A stretch of 64,000 nt of DNA from Archegozetes longisetosus (taxonomy: Eukaryota; Arthropoda; Arachnida; Sarcoptiformes; Trhypochthoniidae), in NCBI GenBank assembly GCA_018873245.2, contig JAEMBT020000003.1:11563843-11627842 (forward strand), given 5' to 3'. Position 1 is the stretch's first letter. Each line of letters opens with the position of its first letter. Positions 11,641-29,672 of the stretch are shown here, in pieces. A model generated the notes under the pieces. It was not told the DNA's origin, did not search any database, and was given only the letters and a program-made list of their open reading frames with translations. The translations under genes and the position numbers were made by a program.

Positions 11641-11979
11641 AATATTAATCTTAAATTCGTACTACAAGTACGATCGCCAAACATTCAGTTTTGATCAGTG
11701 TTGTATAGATTTGTTGACCTCTGTACAGGACAAAATGTCTAAAATTTAGACTTTCATCTGTACAAAAAGGATCGAAATTCAGTAAAATTAATAATAAATT
11801 CTAACCTTTATCGTTAAAAGTAATGAATACCAATATAATTTGGAAGTAGATTGCTTCAAAATCTAAATATACTTGAAATTTATGGTTCAATCTAGAATTT
11901 TTGGGAAAATATCTATGGGTCCCTGATACTTTTTGTATAGATTTCAGTGAAAGCAAGTTTTTGCAACGGTACCACATGT

Positions 11980-12200
11980 ACGCATGCCGACACTTCATCG
12001 AGTGAAAGCTGGAGAAAAAGTTTAAAAAGGAGACCATAAGGCAATTTTTGAGAATTATTTCCACTTAGTTTAAAACCAAAGGGGGAACCAAAGGATAAAA
12101 TTTTTAATCTCCAAGCTCTGCACCTTTGCTGAAGGTTCGAAGCATCATCTCAAAGCTGGAGGGTTGGCATCTCTAACCACAAAGCTACATATGAGTCTGT
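11980..12200 (+). repeat. Dispersed repeat, related to 57060-57270
   Basis: CTTCATCGAGTGAAAGC and AAACCAAAGGGGGAACCAAAGG here have close partners in the same order and strand at 57060-57270. The full extent is unclear. No coding signal was recognised. Confidence 0.6.
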
Positions 12201-12625
12201 ACGGCATCCGATACCATAATGATGCATAAATACTGAAAGCAGCTGACGGAGAGTACGTTGCTATACTTTAGGGGTAGTTTTCAACTGGATATACAAAGCT
12301 TCTAAGGATATCATCCAAATTCCCGTTTTGTGTGTTTAAAAGCATATTTATATTAATAGCCCTTTAGACACAACTTTACATACTCCTTAACTCTAGTTGC
12401 TATAGCTTGTATATATCTTTAATATGTCATCGAGTATATTAATATATAGTATTATTGGCTTCAAACTTAATGAAGTCTTATAGAAAGCTGAAATGAATTT
12501 GAAAGTTTAAAATACATACTTTGACACATAATACATGTTGATATTATAAATATAGTGGACTAAATAGATTTGTTCTACAGGTAAAGCTACATTACTTTCA
12601 ACTCTGAAATTCTAGCTAAGGCTAC

Positions 12626-14125
12626 TGTACAGATGGGAGCTTTTCAGCTCATATTTGAACCTTTCATTCAAATTAAAAATCTTTGATAAACTTCATGGCT
12701 AATAAGTTGACTATTTGATGAGTAAAAATTTTTTGAAACCTCAAGAAACAACTTAAGTCATAAAATTTGATAGCATGAAAAGCACAAAAACATAATTTTG
12801 CAGACATTTATAGCATTAGTATTAGAAACAGCATTTATTGTGTTAAATAATTTAACAATTTTTGCTGAGTGTTAAGTGTTTATTCTAATTAAATGAAGTT
12901 TCTGAATAACATTCAATGGCAAAGGGGTCAACCTATTCATCAAATAGGACGAAATATGATTACCAATCTTCTTGGAGCAGGTCTTAACTCATATGAAATA
13001 TCTGAAGCGCTTTCCAGGGATAAGTGAACATTCGATAAATGGACTCAAAGGTTTATAAACACAGGTGAGATGCGTGTTCTCAAGCATAATACCCGTCCAC
13101 GCGAAACAACAATAGAAGATTTAAAGATAGCATTGTATGCGATTGAGAATCCGAGAGCTACTAGACTTGAAATAAAAGAAAAAATAGAACTTGATATCGG
13201 TGTGCATACTATAGGGAGACGATTAAAAGAGAGCAAACTTTTTTGTCGAGTCGCGCGTTAAAAAGAACATCTAAGCGCAGGCCATAAAGCGATTCGTTTG
13301 CAATTCGCTTAAAATTACTTAAATTTTGATGAATGGAATAACATCATTTTTGTAGACGAGAGCACACTTATAACAGGACATGCTGTCCGAACTCTCGTTT
13401 GTCGACCGATAGGTGCAGCTTATGACGGAACCTTTATTATCAAAAAGGACATTCAAGAAAGCGTGTGGTTCCTGTTTTTGATCTACTTTGCGCGGATGGT
13501 GTGGGATTACTTGTTATGATAGAGAGAAGATTTGAAGCAGAAAAATATATAGATATTTTGGATAATACAGTTCTGCCTTCTATTGAGGAGAGTTTTGCTG
13601 ATGAGAATTTTCACTATTATCGGGATAACTCTCCAATAAATCGAACTTTAGTAATGAGAAAATTATCAGAACTTTGAATCGAACCAATTATTTCAGACTC
13701 CGGTCAAATCTTCTGGCATTACCCCATTGAATACTTGTGGGGAAGAGCAAAAGTCAAAGTAGGCAAAGATGGTCTCTATGCTAATGAGGAAGATTTGTGG
13801 CTCTCAATCAATGATTCTTGGATTAAGATGCGAGAAGACCTTCAACATGCTCAAAATATTATTGATTCAATACCTAGAAGACTTCAAGCCATTATTCATG
13901 CAAATTGAAGTTATACAAAATATTAATTATATGCTCTATTTAACTCATATCCCTTCATACTATTATTATTCAAATTTATATATAACATGCTATCTCTATA
14001 TTAAAGTTCAATGATGTGAAGATTTTGTATTTTTTCAAAATGACTAATTTTCTATTGATAAGAGTTATAAAAAATATAAATTAGAGGTTCAAATACTAGC
14101 TGTAAAGCTTCCATCTGTACATACC
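12626..14125 (+). mobile_element. Tc1-like transposon, decayed
   Basis: The left terminal stretch TGTACAGATGGGAGCTTTTC at 12626 is mirrored, with substitutions, by the reverse complement ending near 14125. The segment between holds a Tc1-type transposase fossil in the same orientation. At about 1.5 kb it fits a full-length but dead Tc1-family element. Confidence 0.65.
12890..13910 (+). pseudogene. Tc1-like transposase pseudogene
   Basis: Translation across frames gives the DNA-binding head (RNMITNLLGAGLNSYEISEAL, then a second helix set with RETTIEDLKIALYAIENPRA), followed by catalytic boxes: IIFVDEST (first Asp), YYRDNSPIN (second Asp; many relatives have DNAP), and HYPIEYLWGRAK (third acidic site, usually NPIENLWG). 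The C-terminal helix LQHAQNIIDSIPRRLQAII also fits. A stop near 13025, one near 13259 and frameshifts around 13310-13460 make it non-functional. Confidence 0.8.
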
Positions 14126-14222
14126 CTATTTTCACGACTATAGCCTGTGGGCTATACAGAAAAGTTTAATTTCTGAAAATTTTAGCTGTGCGGGCTATAA
14201 TCGAAAAATAGAGTATATTGAA
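14121..14222. repeat. Small palindrome next to the Tc1 end
   Basis: CTATTTTCACGACTATAGCC is answered about 60 bp later by its imperfect reverse complement. It is about 100 bp with no coding capacity and looks like a tiny miniature element. Confidence 0.5.
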
Positions 14223-15369
14223 AATTTTCATTGATCAAAAACACTCATTCTGAGGCTCACATTGGTTGACTAAAAACTTAGCCTGTCCTAACAGGTGGAA
14301 AATAAATCACCAAAGTGACCATTGACCGTTTTCTGTAAAAATACTCAAACTTCAGGTTCTAGGAAATGCTGTATCTAACGATATCAAAACAGAATTAGCA
14401 ATGAGTAGAACCAGATTTATTGGATGGCTAGACAGACACTTAATGATTTTATTATGTTGTATCAAATAGATTCAGGTCATATTTTAAACTAATTACACAA
14501 AAAATTTCATAGGACTCCGATAATTATTATAACTTTAAGATTCAGTAACAATGTATCGAAATTCTCTTGAATGAAAATTTAATTTTAAACTCACTATTAA
14601 TGCATTCTATTTATACTTATTTCAGTATCTTTGTGGCTCTGCAATGAATTCTCTCTTATTCAGTAATCTATTCATTACTTATGTGGATAATTAATTTCAC
14701 TTCAACTGAAACTTCTTGTCAACAAATAATAAACTTGTAAAAACTTTATTTTTTATATAGCAATAATTAAAATTTTACGAAGAATCAGTAATTTGGAAAA
14801 ATTTGATTCGACCTCAATTAAGCTACTATTTATTACAAGAATTCGCTTTAGATAAAAATTATTATTTCATAGATTGCGTGGCGTTTTGTGTGATTTATTT
14901 GTATCTATTAACTTGAACTCCAATAAAAGTTTTTGAATATGAGTTTCGAATAGTTTGAAAATCAATTATTTGGCTGGATAGTTAAAATATCGTATATCAT
15001 TGTTTGTAAATGTACCAACTCAATATCGTTTATCCTACAGCGGTTCTTCTTATATTTTTAGGCAAAACGAGTTTAAATGTCACTCCGAATATAGATACAA
15101 AATACATACATAACAGCATATTTAAATATTTGTGTTTTATTCCACGTATCTGTAAAGGCGAAAGTATTTAATCAGCTATTGAGTCTAATATTAAAAAATT
15201 CACATGTTTCTAGTTCAAATGCTTCATTTAAGGAAAGCCTTGATAGTTTCTTAGATAACAGAGGAAAATCTTTTAATCGATGAAATTGAAAAGTTTTATT
15301 TCAAAGTACTTTTGTTGTCAAAAAATTATAACGCCAACTCTCACGCAAAGCATGTTTTGCATTATAGGC
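14223..15369. other. Intergenic, AT-rich, nothing recognised
   Basis: No frame longer than background. The word AAAGTGACCATTGACCG near 14315 recurs with two changes near 24128, so a short dispersed repeat is possible. Confidence 0.4.
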
Positions 15370-16550
15370 CCATTATTCACTTCACAATTTTTAACCGCAA
15401 GGTTTATATCAGATCTAAACGTATAAAAAGTTATTGGATATATGTTTACAAGAGATCATCTTCTATTTAGTTTACTCTTTTGTATCTTAGTTTATTACTC
15501 TTACACTTAGAATCTGCTTTACCATCGGTAAGTATTTTCTCTCATTAATTATGGAATATTTCTCTAGCACTGCTTATTCTGTGCCAGTACAGTAGTCAAG
15601 ATATTTGGTCTCGAGGCTAAATTCTGAAACAAAAAGCTCTAATTTATTGAGGCAAACGTTAACTTTCATTAAAATTTGTGTTAATCTGTTATAAAACTTA
15701 TTATGATTAATGTTTAACAATGAGCAATCGATTGAGGCATCAAATAAATACGGTCTCAAAGTTTTTCGTGAGATTTCTTTCAGTACAGATCTACACATCA
15801 GTTTTTAACAAATCCCTGTGGCTAAAGCCTCCTTAACTCCATGCTGGCTACGAGTGTGCTTTGAGCAATAATTAATCTTCGTAAAATTTTAATCTAGTTT
15901 TATATTCTCTTGATATGCCATTATCCTGTGGACTTAACCTCAATTGAAGCTATCTTTAGAATTTATTTAACCACTTATTACTTACTGTAAAGCTACGCTT
16001 TGTTTAAATAAGATAACGAATATACAAAATTTCCAATAAGAATTTTTATACTCTCAAAATATTAATATTAGTCTTAATAAAATTACAGTTATCACAAATT
16101 GATGTAGCAAATTTCTCAATAGGATTATGGAAATTGTCTACAATAACGGAACCTATGTTATTTATCTCTTTCTTTATACATATTTCCTTGAGAATATAAA
16201 CCAATTGTCAAACTATTTTTATTTCTATTAGCGGTCACCACTATCATATTAATATATTTCATATTAACATGCTTTTGCAAAATTATCAAAAGAGGTGCAT
16301 CAATCTTATAGTAAACTTAATATTATTTTGTCTGTTTTAAACGAACAATAATAACAATACTAAAGGTTACGCTAATTTTATCCTAAAATATCTACTCCAT
16401 ATAATAGAGTTCTTATAAATCTTACTAATAGATTCACCAGCTATCCAACTTTATTGAACACGTTTCCTATCTTAAAACTGATATTTCCTGTATGAGTATT
16501 TCATATTCACTAGTTCAAACTTTCATGAGTCAATTAAAAAATTCAAAATT
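15370..16550 (+). pseudogene. Second chemoreceptor-like pseudogene
   Basis: This is a diverged paralogue of the 10418-11640 gene. The first exon reads, in one frame with stops, FLTARFISDLNV then YMFTRDHLLFSLLFCILVYYSY. It ends at a GTAAGT donor (15525), at the same place where the first copy has GTGAGT. DNA near 16110-16150 aligns with 11190-11240, and the last exon (16280-16550) aligns with the third fragment at 32 kb through NRFTSYPTLLNTFPILKL. Many stops and frameshifts make it clearly dead. Confidence 0.5.
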
Positions 16551-18083
16551 AATCATTCAATTGTAATTTCACAAAAGTTCGAATTTTTTCCGGCTTAAAC
16601 ATTTATACTTTAGAAGTTCTTTGAAAATATTCATTTATTTTAACAATAACAAGAAATTTAAAAAAAATACAAATAGAAAACGAAACGTCAAGACTATGTT
16701 TAAATTGTCTCTTAACTGAATTCTAATCTATAGCAAGCTATTAATATTCTAAATTTTTTATTACAATAATTATATCTTATCGGTTGTTCTATCATTTTCA
16801 TCTTGCTCACTAATTTGATAAATTCGCACTTATTCGGATAATAGAAACAAGAATATACATGAGCATTCATTTAATTTGTTGAAATGGAACATTCTTCAAT
16901 TCTTTTCTTCAATTTCAACATTATATTCACACTGGGCTTTCTAACAGTCCAGCTTATACAAGACGGTCAAGTTTAGACTGTTCTATTCAATTCTGGAAGT
17001 CTCCTAAAAGTGCCCAAATCTAATAATCATAAGGAAAAGCCTCAGAAATTTCGGCAATTTTTCTGATACACTCTAAGATTTTCAGATATATTTTAAAAAG
17101 CCTAGATTGCATTGAAAAGACTCGAAATTTTTAAGATCTTTCCTTACAATGATCTGGGCATTTCTCAGAAACTTCTGAGGAATTCTCATCTACAGGATCA
17201 GCAAAAAAATTCCGGTAGTTTAAAGCAAAACCAATTGCATATTCGGATTCTGGGTTAAAAAAATATGCGTGATAACTCTAACATAATGACTATATAGTTA
17301 CTATAGGCGTGATTCACTCTTCACAATTGCAGAGTCTCTAATTGCAGAATATGTTGGTTCACTTCTCAATAATGATTTAATTTTACTGTTTTACCAGAGA
17401 ATCCCTTACAAACACTTTTTATTAAGTTACCCTCATTTTTGACAGTCATTTAGTTCTTCTTTGTTTCTCAAAAGTTCTATATTTTAACAAATGAATTTTA
17501 TAATAGAATACCTTTTCTAGCCCAATAAACTTCTTTTATTAACTATGTCTAAGGATCAATTTTCAAGTTTATTCTTTGGTCTTCTGGGTTTAAACATCGA
17601 GAACAAAGTTGATAATAAACATCAATAAATAACTTTTTAATGTACTTTTTAACGTAGAATCTAAATATGTAATTGTCTTTGCTCTAACTATTAAATTTCT
17701 TGTTCTGGACTACGGGAAAATCATATTTCAACCCTTTATATTCTCGTTAGATATTTAGTTTAAACGCTTACAGGTATTTAGTAGTACCTAACTATATTAA
17801 GTCTAAGCTTTTATTTTCCATCTCGACAACTGCCTATTGCCTAAGCCTGATTATAAACATTTAAACTAATGTTATCAAATAAGTGTCTATCATGAATATG
17901 CAGCTTTAATTCGTATAAATATTATTGCGTAATAAAACTATTTCAATTTATTAAATGAAGTTCTAATTTTTTCAGGAAAATATTGTGTATCAAAATCTAT
18001 GATTTATCAAAACAATAGCTTATTTCCCATACTATCATTTAATAAAAGGATGTAAAAACTCAGCAACTTATCACAACCTTTGG
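16551..18083. other. Intergenic; holds a solo transposon end
   Basis: AT-rich and gene-free. The stretch 17620-17745 resembles the long inverted end of the Tc1-type element at 30630-31342 (shared words TTTTTAACGTA, GCTCTAACTAT and GACTACGGGAAAATCAT). I read it as a solitary end left by deletion. Confidence 0.5.
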
Positions 18084-18090
18084 TATAAAT
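18084..18090 (+). promoter_or_regulatory. Possible TATA box of the amylase gene
   Basis: TATAAAT lies about 70 bp upstream of the amylase ATG, a plausible distance for a core promoter with a short leader. The call rests on position only. Confidence 0.4.
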
Positions 18091-18148
18091 GAGATCTCCA
18101 ATGACAAAGTCGTATTAGTTTAATTCACAAAGAGTTCAAAATAATTAG

Positions 18149-23229
<5,081 letters not shown>

Positions 23230-24779
23230 GGTTTCATTGTGATTCTTAGGTGAAGAAATTTCTTTTCAAAATGTGTTTATATCTTGATAAAAGCAAAATA
23301 AATTTAAAAATGAATGATAACTAAAATTAAATTTTACTTTTTGCGAATCTATTTTGATTTTAAAATAAACGATCACATCATATTTTTTACGCATTACTTG
23401 AACTCTTAAGGGATATCCTAACGGCCATAATTGATTTGATTGCAAATGATTCCTATGCTAAATCCAAATAACTAATAGTAATCCATTCCTAATGGCTGCG
23501 AGAAATTCAATATGCAATTCACTGGTACGTGACCTAGTCTATTGTGAATATCCGCCATGAAATGTCGTGATTAACATTGAGAATATCATTGAAGAACATA
23601 TCCGTAGAGTCCAAGAATGCGCTCAATCTTTGTAAAATCGTGGACATTTATTTTTACCTGTCGAATGCTGCACTGCGAAAGTCTTATTGGAAAGTGTCAC
23701 TTCTGTCGTTTATTGAAAGTTTCGTTGAAAGCTTTAATGAAAGCCTCGACGGGTAAAAATAAATTTACACGACTTTCAATAGCTTGTATTGAGAGAAAGA
23801 TAAGGATAAGGAAGAGGTTGAGTACTTATGTATTTAGTCAAACAGGATATAACGGTAAGCTATTTCAACGATATCAGGCACGCGATAGTATGCATGGTTT
23901 TTGCTTCTTGTTTGAAGAGATATTTTGGCATGAAAAGGGCTTCAATAATGACTATTATTGTAAAGTGAGTTGACATTTTAAACCAGCTCTAGTTAGGATT
24001 TGAATTCTAGCTAAATGTATGCTCAACAGCCTCTATGACACGAGTTGTGCTAATTGCACAACCCAAACAATGAGAACATTAGTTTCTGAATTACAAGATA
24101 GGTCTAACTTGTATTACTTGTTATTAAAAGTGACCACTGACCGCTTCGCGAATTAAAACTAGTGCCTGACCAAATTTAATTGGAAAATCAGTCGAATTAA
24201 TATGGTCAGAGAAAACCGCATAAAATAGGCCTACAATGCATACTTAGATTGATTTCTAAAGCTTTTGAGTACACAAATTAATTGTGTAGTTATCGTAGTT
24301 TTTAGAATTCGATATCGTTTGCATTAATTAATATATTTAATAAGTGTGGTGGCTTTATTAGATAGTTCCATAAGAATTAATTAAATGTAGGTAATAAAAA
24401 TTTCTTTTTGAAAGTAGATTTTATATTTGCTTTACCGAAAAGTTTTTAGAAATTTCATTCAAGTTCATAAGAATAATTAATGTGGTTTTGAAATGTAATT
24501 TTAGAAATTTCATTCAAATTTAACATATTTAGATATTTAGTTTCGAAAATTAGTCTCATTATTTTTTCTGGCCTACTGGGGTTAAAACGGTACTGCACAT
24601 AGCAATATATGAGTGGTCATTAGATAGGTCATGTTAAAGGGTACAATTAATTCATATAAAGTTTTTATCTATACTTGTTCATTTTCGAAATGTTTTGAAA
24701 ACCCCGAAAATTTAATTTTCAAAATGCGGATTTTAATGACTCAGACTGTATATATGATATAATAACTAGAGTAGAAAAC
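23230..24779. other. Intergenic with possible transposase debris
   Basis: Near 23570-23630 the plus strand reads INIENIIEEHIRRVQECAQS, which resembles the C-terminal helix of mariner-type transposases, but nothing around it supports a full element. The 118-codon frame at 23617-23973 has no recognisable domain. Confidence 0.3.
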
Positions 24780-25330
24780 AATGAACTTCTGAAGATAAAG
24801 TTCTTGTCTGGATTGCTATCAGTTTAGCTAGTCATTCAGAACCATCCATCTCAAGTACAAAAGGATTTGCAATAAATTCAGATACATATCAACGTATCAT
24901 AAAAAGACATTAAATTCATTCAGAAATACCATTCAGATGGAAATTACATTTTCTGGCCAGATTTAGCCAGTTCCCATTATTCAATTAAAACAACTTCATC
25001 ATTTGAGAAGTTGAGCTATAAATTATGTTAAGAGATAGGACAATCCTCCAAATATGCAGTATTTGAGTAATATCGAGAGATTTTGGGCTCACTTAAAAAA
25101 GTATATATTCTGTTGGATGGACAGCTGGGTATGTTGAACAGTTGATCAGAAAAATTAAAAGAGAAATTAAGAAACTTCCAGAAAACTATTTCCAAAGCTT
25201 GTTATCATGTACTAAAACTAAATTACGAATTGCGACTGACAAAGAGCCGCTATCAGAACTAACTAAACTGAAGTTATTTATATATTTAATGTTAGTTCTA
25301 TGTAAAATATCTTTTGCTTTCATTTATTAA
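24780..25330 (+). pseudogene. Tc1/mariner-like transposase, C-terminal half, decayed
   Basis: Read across frames: KVLVWIAISLASHSEP, KGFAINSDTYQRIIKR, then FWPDLASSHYS with the second Asp, PPNMQYLSNIERFWAHLKK with the third acidic site, and a helical tail (LIRKIKREIKKLPENYFQSL) that still forms an open frame from 25142. This order matches IS630/Tc1/mariner transposases that have NPPNVP..RPIE.FW boxes. Several frameshifts are present, the N-terminal half is absent, and no inverted ends were found. Confidence 0.7.
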
Positions 25331-26039
25331 TAAAAAAAGTTATGATTAACTAAATTTTATGCGGATTTTTTCTCCGAGTATCTTATAAGTAAATATTATA
25401 TATCGTGTTCTTATGTACGAGTTTTGTTCTTAGTCTTAACAAACTTTTTGAATAACTGTTTGAATTTTCAATAAAAGTTTTCAATGAATATTAAAATTTA
25501 AACATTAATTAATGATACCATTCAAGATTTCTCCAAAATTATATTTTTGTGATTTTTTATATTCTCTAATATATTGCATAATTAACAGAAGAAAAGTTGG
25601 GGCTTTGATCGAATATTAAAGGTAGTTTTGCTTTCAAGTTTGATTCCATTAACGACTAAAATATGATCTGAGTATTAACTATGATTATAATTACATACCT
25701 ATAATATTAATTGCGGAATTTTTTTGACAGAAATAAAGAATATACTAGAATGTACTGAAAAATACCATTCGAAATTTTGCCTAAAAATCTAATCATAAAG
25801 AAAGTATGCATGCTCTATAGAACGGGTCTTTCCAGATCTTTAACAAATTGCTTTATTTTGGTTTCAGTTTTACCGAATTGAATGCATACTAAAGCATTGA
25901 CTTCAAGTTCTTCATTACCTACCTTAGGTAAAAATGAAGTCTTCTTACCTGCTTCTCAATGTTATGGTCAAAAATCAACAAAATATTAAAAGGCTAAAAC
26001 AAATCAGAAAAACTTAATGAATAACCTAAGCAGAAGATT
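25331..26039. other. Intergenic, AT-rich, nothing recognised
   Basis: No supported frame, repeat or terminal inverted sequence. Confidence 0.4.
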
Positions 26040-26265
26040 GAGTTCTATGAAAGAAATTGAAAACTTGCTTAAAGTATATCTACTTTCAAAGGATCCTGTT
26101 GCGAATTGTGACGCAAAGAGGGGATTAATATCAACAATATTTCCAATCTTTGAATTATTAATAGCTATATCTCAGTCTTTGTATCGGAACCAAATATATG
26201 GATATAGATAGAGGTGTGTTTAACTTAACAGAACGTCTATTTAATTTTCTGTTTCTTAAGGAGGA
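26040..26265 (+). pseudogene. Third chemoreceptor-like fragment (first exon only)
   Basis: The frame LISTIFPIFELLIAI aligns with LASILLCIFDLFIAF of the 10.4-kb gene. In the next frame, VSEPNIWI then IEVCLT lines up with ISDPTIWILIGDVLCLT, and ERLFNFLFLK with DRYLFNLLF. One or two frameshifts separate the pieces. No later exon follows before the transposase relic at 26551. It is a short, dead paralogue. Confidence 0.4.
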
Positions 26266-26550
26266 TAATATTTTTCTATGGATGCCTGGACTCAGTTCGA
26301 CTTCGATGAGCGGCATGTCATTTGAAAGGTCTTTTGATGCCGAACACAAAAGTCTTTAGGCACTTTTTACCAAAATCAATAGTTTTCGAGTTATGAGGGA
26401 AAATCCACCTTATGTTAAAAACCGATTTTTTCGGGTTTTTAGCCAAAAAAATATAAATTTTATGTTGCCCGCTCCCTACCACGTGGAGGTAAACCCAGTG
26501 GGAGCATAAAGCTAAAACCAGAACTATAAATAAAATACAAACTAAAAGGT

Positions 26551-28632
26551 TAAAATAAATCATCTGTGTCAGTGCTATCGGGATAGACAGAATGTTTAAA
26601 AAAATCATCAAATTGTCCACCCGGTGACGTAATTTCGGATAGGTACCTGCCATATCCGAGATACAACAGAACTGTCATTATATGTGCACACCCGACAGTT
26701 CTGAGGCCATTTTTGCACTGACAATGTATTCAATTATTGCATCGGTTCCGGACATTTTCTTATCTTCTAAAACGTAGATAAGATACTTTGTTTGATTCCG
26801 GAACCGGGAATGAATACGCCCGCGAATAAGCATTGGATCTTCTGCTTGTATAACATGGGAGGATAAAGAAAGAGGTCCAATGTGCCTGCACAATTGGATC
26901 TCGAACCTCCCATTGGCGTTACCATGCTCAGCATAGTAACTGCGAGCTTGCTTGAGTTGGTATGTACCCAATGCTATTCTGTAGAGATCGAACTCAGTGA
27001 GAACCGGGAAATCTTCCAGCGATTCCCCAGACATTTTGGTAAGCTGAGCCGATCTTCCATTTAATCTCTGAGTTTCGGCCAGCTAACTCAAGAGGTTTGG
27101 TTTTTGGAGGAGGGATAGTATGTTTGAAGCTATATTAATACCCTCCTCTTTATCAGACTCCAGGCCAGCAAAATAATCATTGTAAAATGCAGCTGCAATC
27201 CTAAAGTCTGATATACAATGGACTAGGGATTATTATGCCACACTTGGTCAAAATAACGAAAACGCTGTTTAATTGCCCCATTGACAACTTCCACAACGTA
27301 TCGTACCTTTGTTACCAAGCGTGATCTATTGGCCTGATTTGTCTGATGCTGACTTTTATAGGTATCGACAAATTCAGGCATGTGAACGACGAACCCTTCC
27401 TGCTGAAGAAATGGAACGACGTTACGAAATCCCCGGTCCACGATAAATACATCGCCCACTTGGAAGAACGTTTGAAATCCAGTTCCAGTTGAGAAGAGTT
27501 CTTCCAATATCTGGGAGTCAGAAAGACTGGCCTCATAAGGTCTAAAGACATCAATAATTTTTCCATTTGTTGTGACTACCAGAAATGGTTTAATGAGTGG
27601 ATGATGCTTGTGCGCGCTAAACATTTTTCTTTGAAATTCATAGTTTGAACTCTTCTGAATATAGGCGTAGGTACCATCCCAAATAGTGAGAACTTCGTCT
27701 ATATTAGTTCCTCAGAAGAGTTTGCGCTTTTCTTTAAGACTCTCACGAGACCAGTGTGAAAGCCTTAAGTGTTTGGGAACAATGTGCTTTTCAAGTTGTT
27801 CCCGAATTTTGTCCATTAATGCCCTCACTGAAACTTGAGGAACATTAAAAATGGAGGCCAGCCTCTCATTGGTTTCGCTGGTTTTAAGTTTAGCCAGGTA
27901 CAGTGCCAGCGCTGTGCCTGGTGTACTACATCCTTGTAAAGAGAGTGAGGACAGAAGCTCCAAAAATTGGAATTTGTCGAGGCTGACCAGCGAATCCTCC
28001 ATATCCTCGACAAATTCAAAGTTGAAGACGTGGTCTTTCATATTTAGCACGAGTTCCCTTAAAGAGTCGACCATATCTTCAACTTGAGATTGATTAAAAT
28101 CAGTGGAAATCTCTGTAGAGGGGAGACTTCCACTTTGCAATTTCCCAAGATGTCGTGCACAATAACGAGCATTTTGGGGAATGTTAAAACGGTACGTAAC
28201 TAAAACGTTATCCCATACTTTTTTCGGTACGCGATAACGTTTTAGCCTTGCGTCTTTGCATCCAAAGATGCAATTTCGCTGATTAGAATATGCCCTGTGA
28301 ATCGACAACTGTAAAGTGGTTGAAGTATTGGCAGGGTTATCACAGTCTGGCATCACTAACCCAGTAGTCATTCCTCGTGCCGAAGAATTCTGGGTCTCCA
28401 CTTCTGGCACTGCCCCAGTAGCCCTAACTTGTGCCACAGAGGCCAGGGTGTCCACCTCTGGCACTGGTATCCCCTTTCCAGCTGGGTTCGAGATTTTCCT
28501 TCTTTTTGGTAATATGTAAAGGAAGGAATTAGCCTGACATGGAGCATGTTTCATGCCAATTGCCTCCCCACCGCCACGTAGAGACTTCCTTTGTGGTGAG
28601 GTTCTGGTTTTATCAACTTGAACTTGATTCAA
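26551..28632 (-). pseudogene. THAP-like / DDE_Tnp_4 / SWIM transposase, broken copy
   Basis: Read 28632 to 26551. An N-terminal Pro/Ser-rich region is followed by a C2CH, THAP-like finger (CIFGC then YCARHLGKL), a helical region, then a DDE_Tnp_4 core: WDGTYAYIQ (Asp), FQVGDVFIVDRGFRNVVPF (Asp) and VVEVVNGAIKQRFRYFD (Glu). A linker resembling other Harbinger-related proteins leads to the LTEFDLYRIALGTYQLKQARS segment and a SWIM finger, CQCKNG and CAHIMTVLLYLGYGRYL. It is broken four times: an in-frame TGA at 27712-27714, a one-base loss near 27225, an in-frame TAG near 27086 and a one-base loss near 26733. The first ATG of the frame is at 28554. Base composition is less AT-rich than the host. 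No inverted ends were found. Confidence 0.8.
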
Positions 28633-28639
28633 TCCTTCC

Positions 28640-28995
28640 CTCAGGTAAGCCAGCAGCTAGTCAGAGGCCAGCCCCGTTCACAGGATGACTAGGCCTTTCG
28701 GCGAATAGCTACCCTGCCCTACCCCGGGAGAAATGGGCTCTCCTGGGAACAAGACCCCCGCACTGGGGCATCCGTACCAAGTAGCGCCACACCTCTACTA
28801 GGTAGAGTGGTGGCTGCCATACCCTCCAAGAAGGGTGTGGCCCACCTGGCCAGGTAGACCCAGCCCGGGTGACAGAACCGAACCCCTAGAGGGGTGTCGG
28901 CCTGCCCCGTTCCCTTTACGAATCATTACTGGAAGCACTTTGTCAGACTTACAAATTCAGTAGCCCCCTAGAGGCTCCCTCTACGGTGAGCATCT
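28640..28995 (-). other. GC-rich tract upstream of the DDE/SWIM transposase relic
   Basis: This is the most GC-rich stretch in the window, with many short words such as CCCCTAGAGGGG and GGTAGAGTGGTGGC. Its right border near 28990 is abrupt. It lies just 5' of the minus-strand transposase frame and shares its base composition, so it may be that element's 5' region. It could instead be the end of an unrelated retroelement. Nothing in it is coding. Confidence 0.4.
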
Positions 28996-29269
28996 AATTC
29001 TGCTTGACAATCTTTCTAAATATATATATATATTATAAAGGTTTTGGTCTTATAATGCCTGAACTAGTAATAACCGTCCCACATGTTTTGGAGCTTATAA
29101 CTCGGAAACGGAATGAGATAGACTATAAGTTATGTATATATATATATTTCGACTCAGGTAAGTGAGATCTATCCAACGAAACCTAAATCAGCTGAGCCCA
29201 AAAATATTATCCTCCTTTAGTGTTAATCATTCAAATATTACATTTTGAGCGAAATTTTATTTCGGACTT

Positions 29270-29358
29270 TTTTCAATGTACCGGCTATTTTGAAAACTCG
29301 TTATTTTGAACGAAATTTGTTGACAGAAGCGGGTTCGAAATAACGAGGTTCTACTGTA
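29270..29358. mobile_element. pogo/Tigger-like terminal fragment
   Basis: The stretch ends CGAAATAACGAGGTTCTACT followed by GTA. Its reverse complement, starting TACAGTAGAACCTCGTTATT, is the form of terminal repeat seen in many pogo/Tigger elements (CAGTAGAACCTCG). The partner end was not found. Only this fragment is supported. Confidence 0.4.
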
Positions 29359-29672
29359 AACAAAAAATGCGAAATTTTTATTTATCGAAAACAAATAACT
29401 GCTTTATTATTTTCAGATATAATCTGATACCAATCGAAAGATTATTTATCCAATAATAGAATCTGCACCATAGTACGAAGCTTTTCGGACTTAAGTCTTT
29501 ACGCGGGCCATTAATTTCGATGGTCTTCAACTTCGAATTGACCAAATTTTTCTTTGATTCTGTGAGCAAATCTTTGCTTTGTTTTCCATCTATTTTTGTA
29601 AACTTTCTGTTTGAATTAAAACTTTAAAATTTTTAATTAGTCTTATTTGTAGGACATTCGATGAATTTTCAT

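Noticed and set aside
23617..23973. 118-codon plus-strand frame after the amylase
   Set aside because: No recognisable domain; may overlap transposase debris but cannot be supported.
27851..28519. Plus-strand frames opposite the DDE/SWIM transposase relic
   Set aside because: Antisense shadows of the minus-strand coding remnant.
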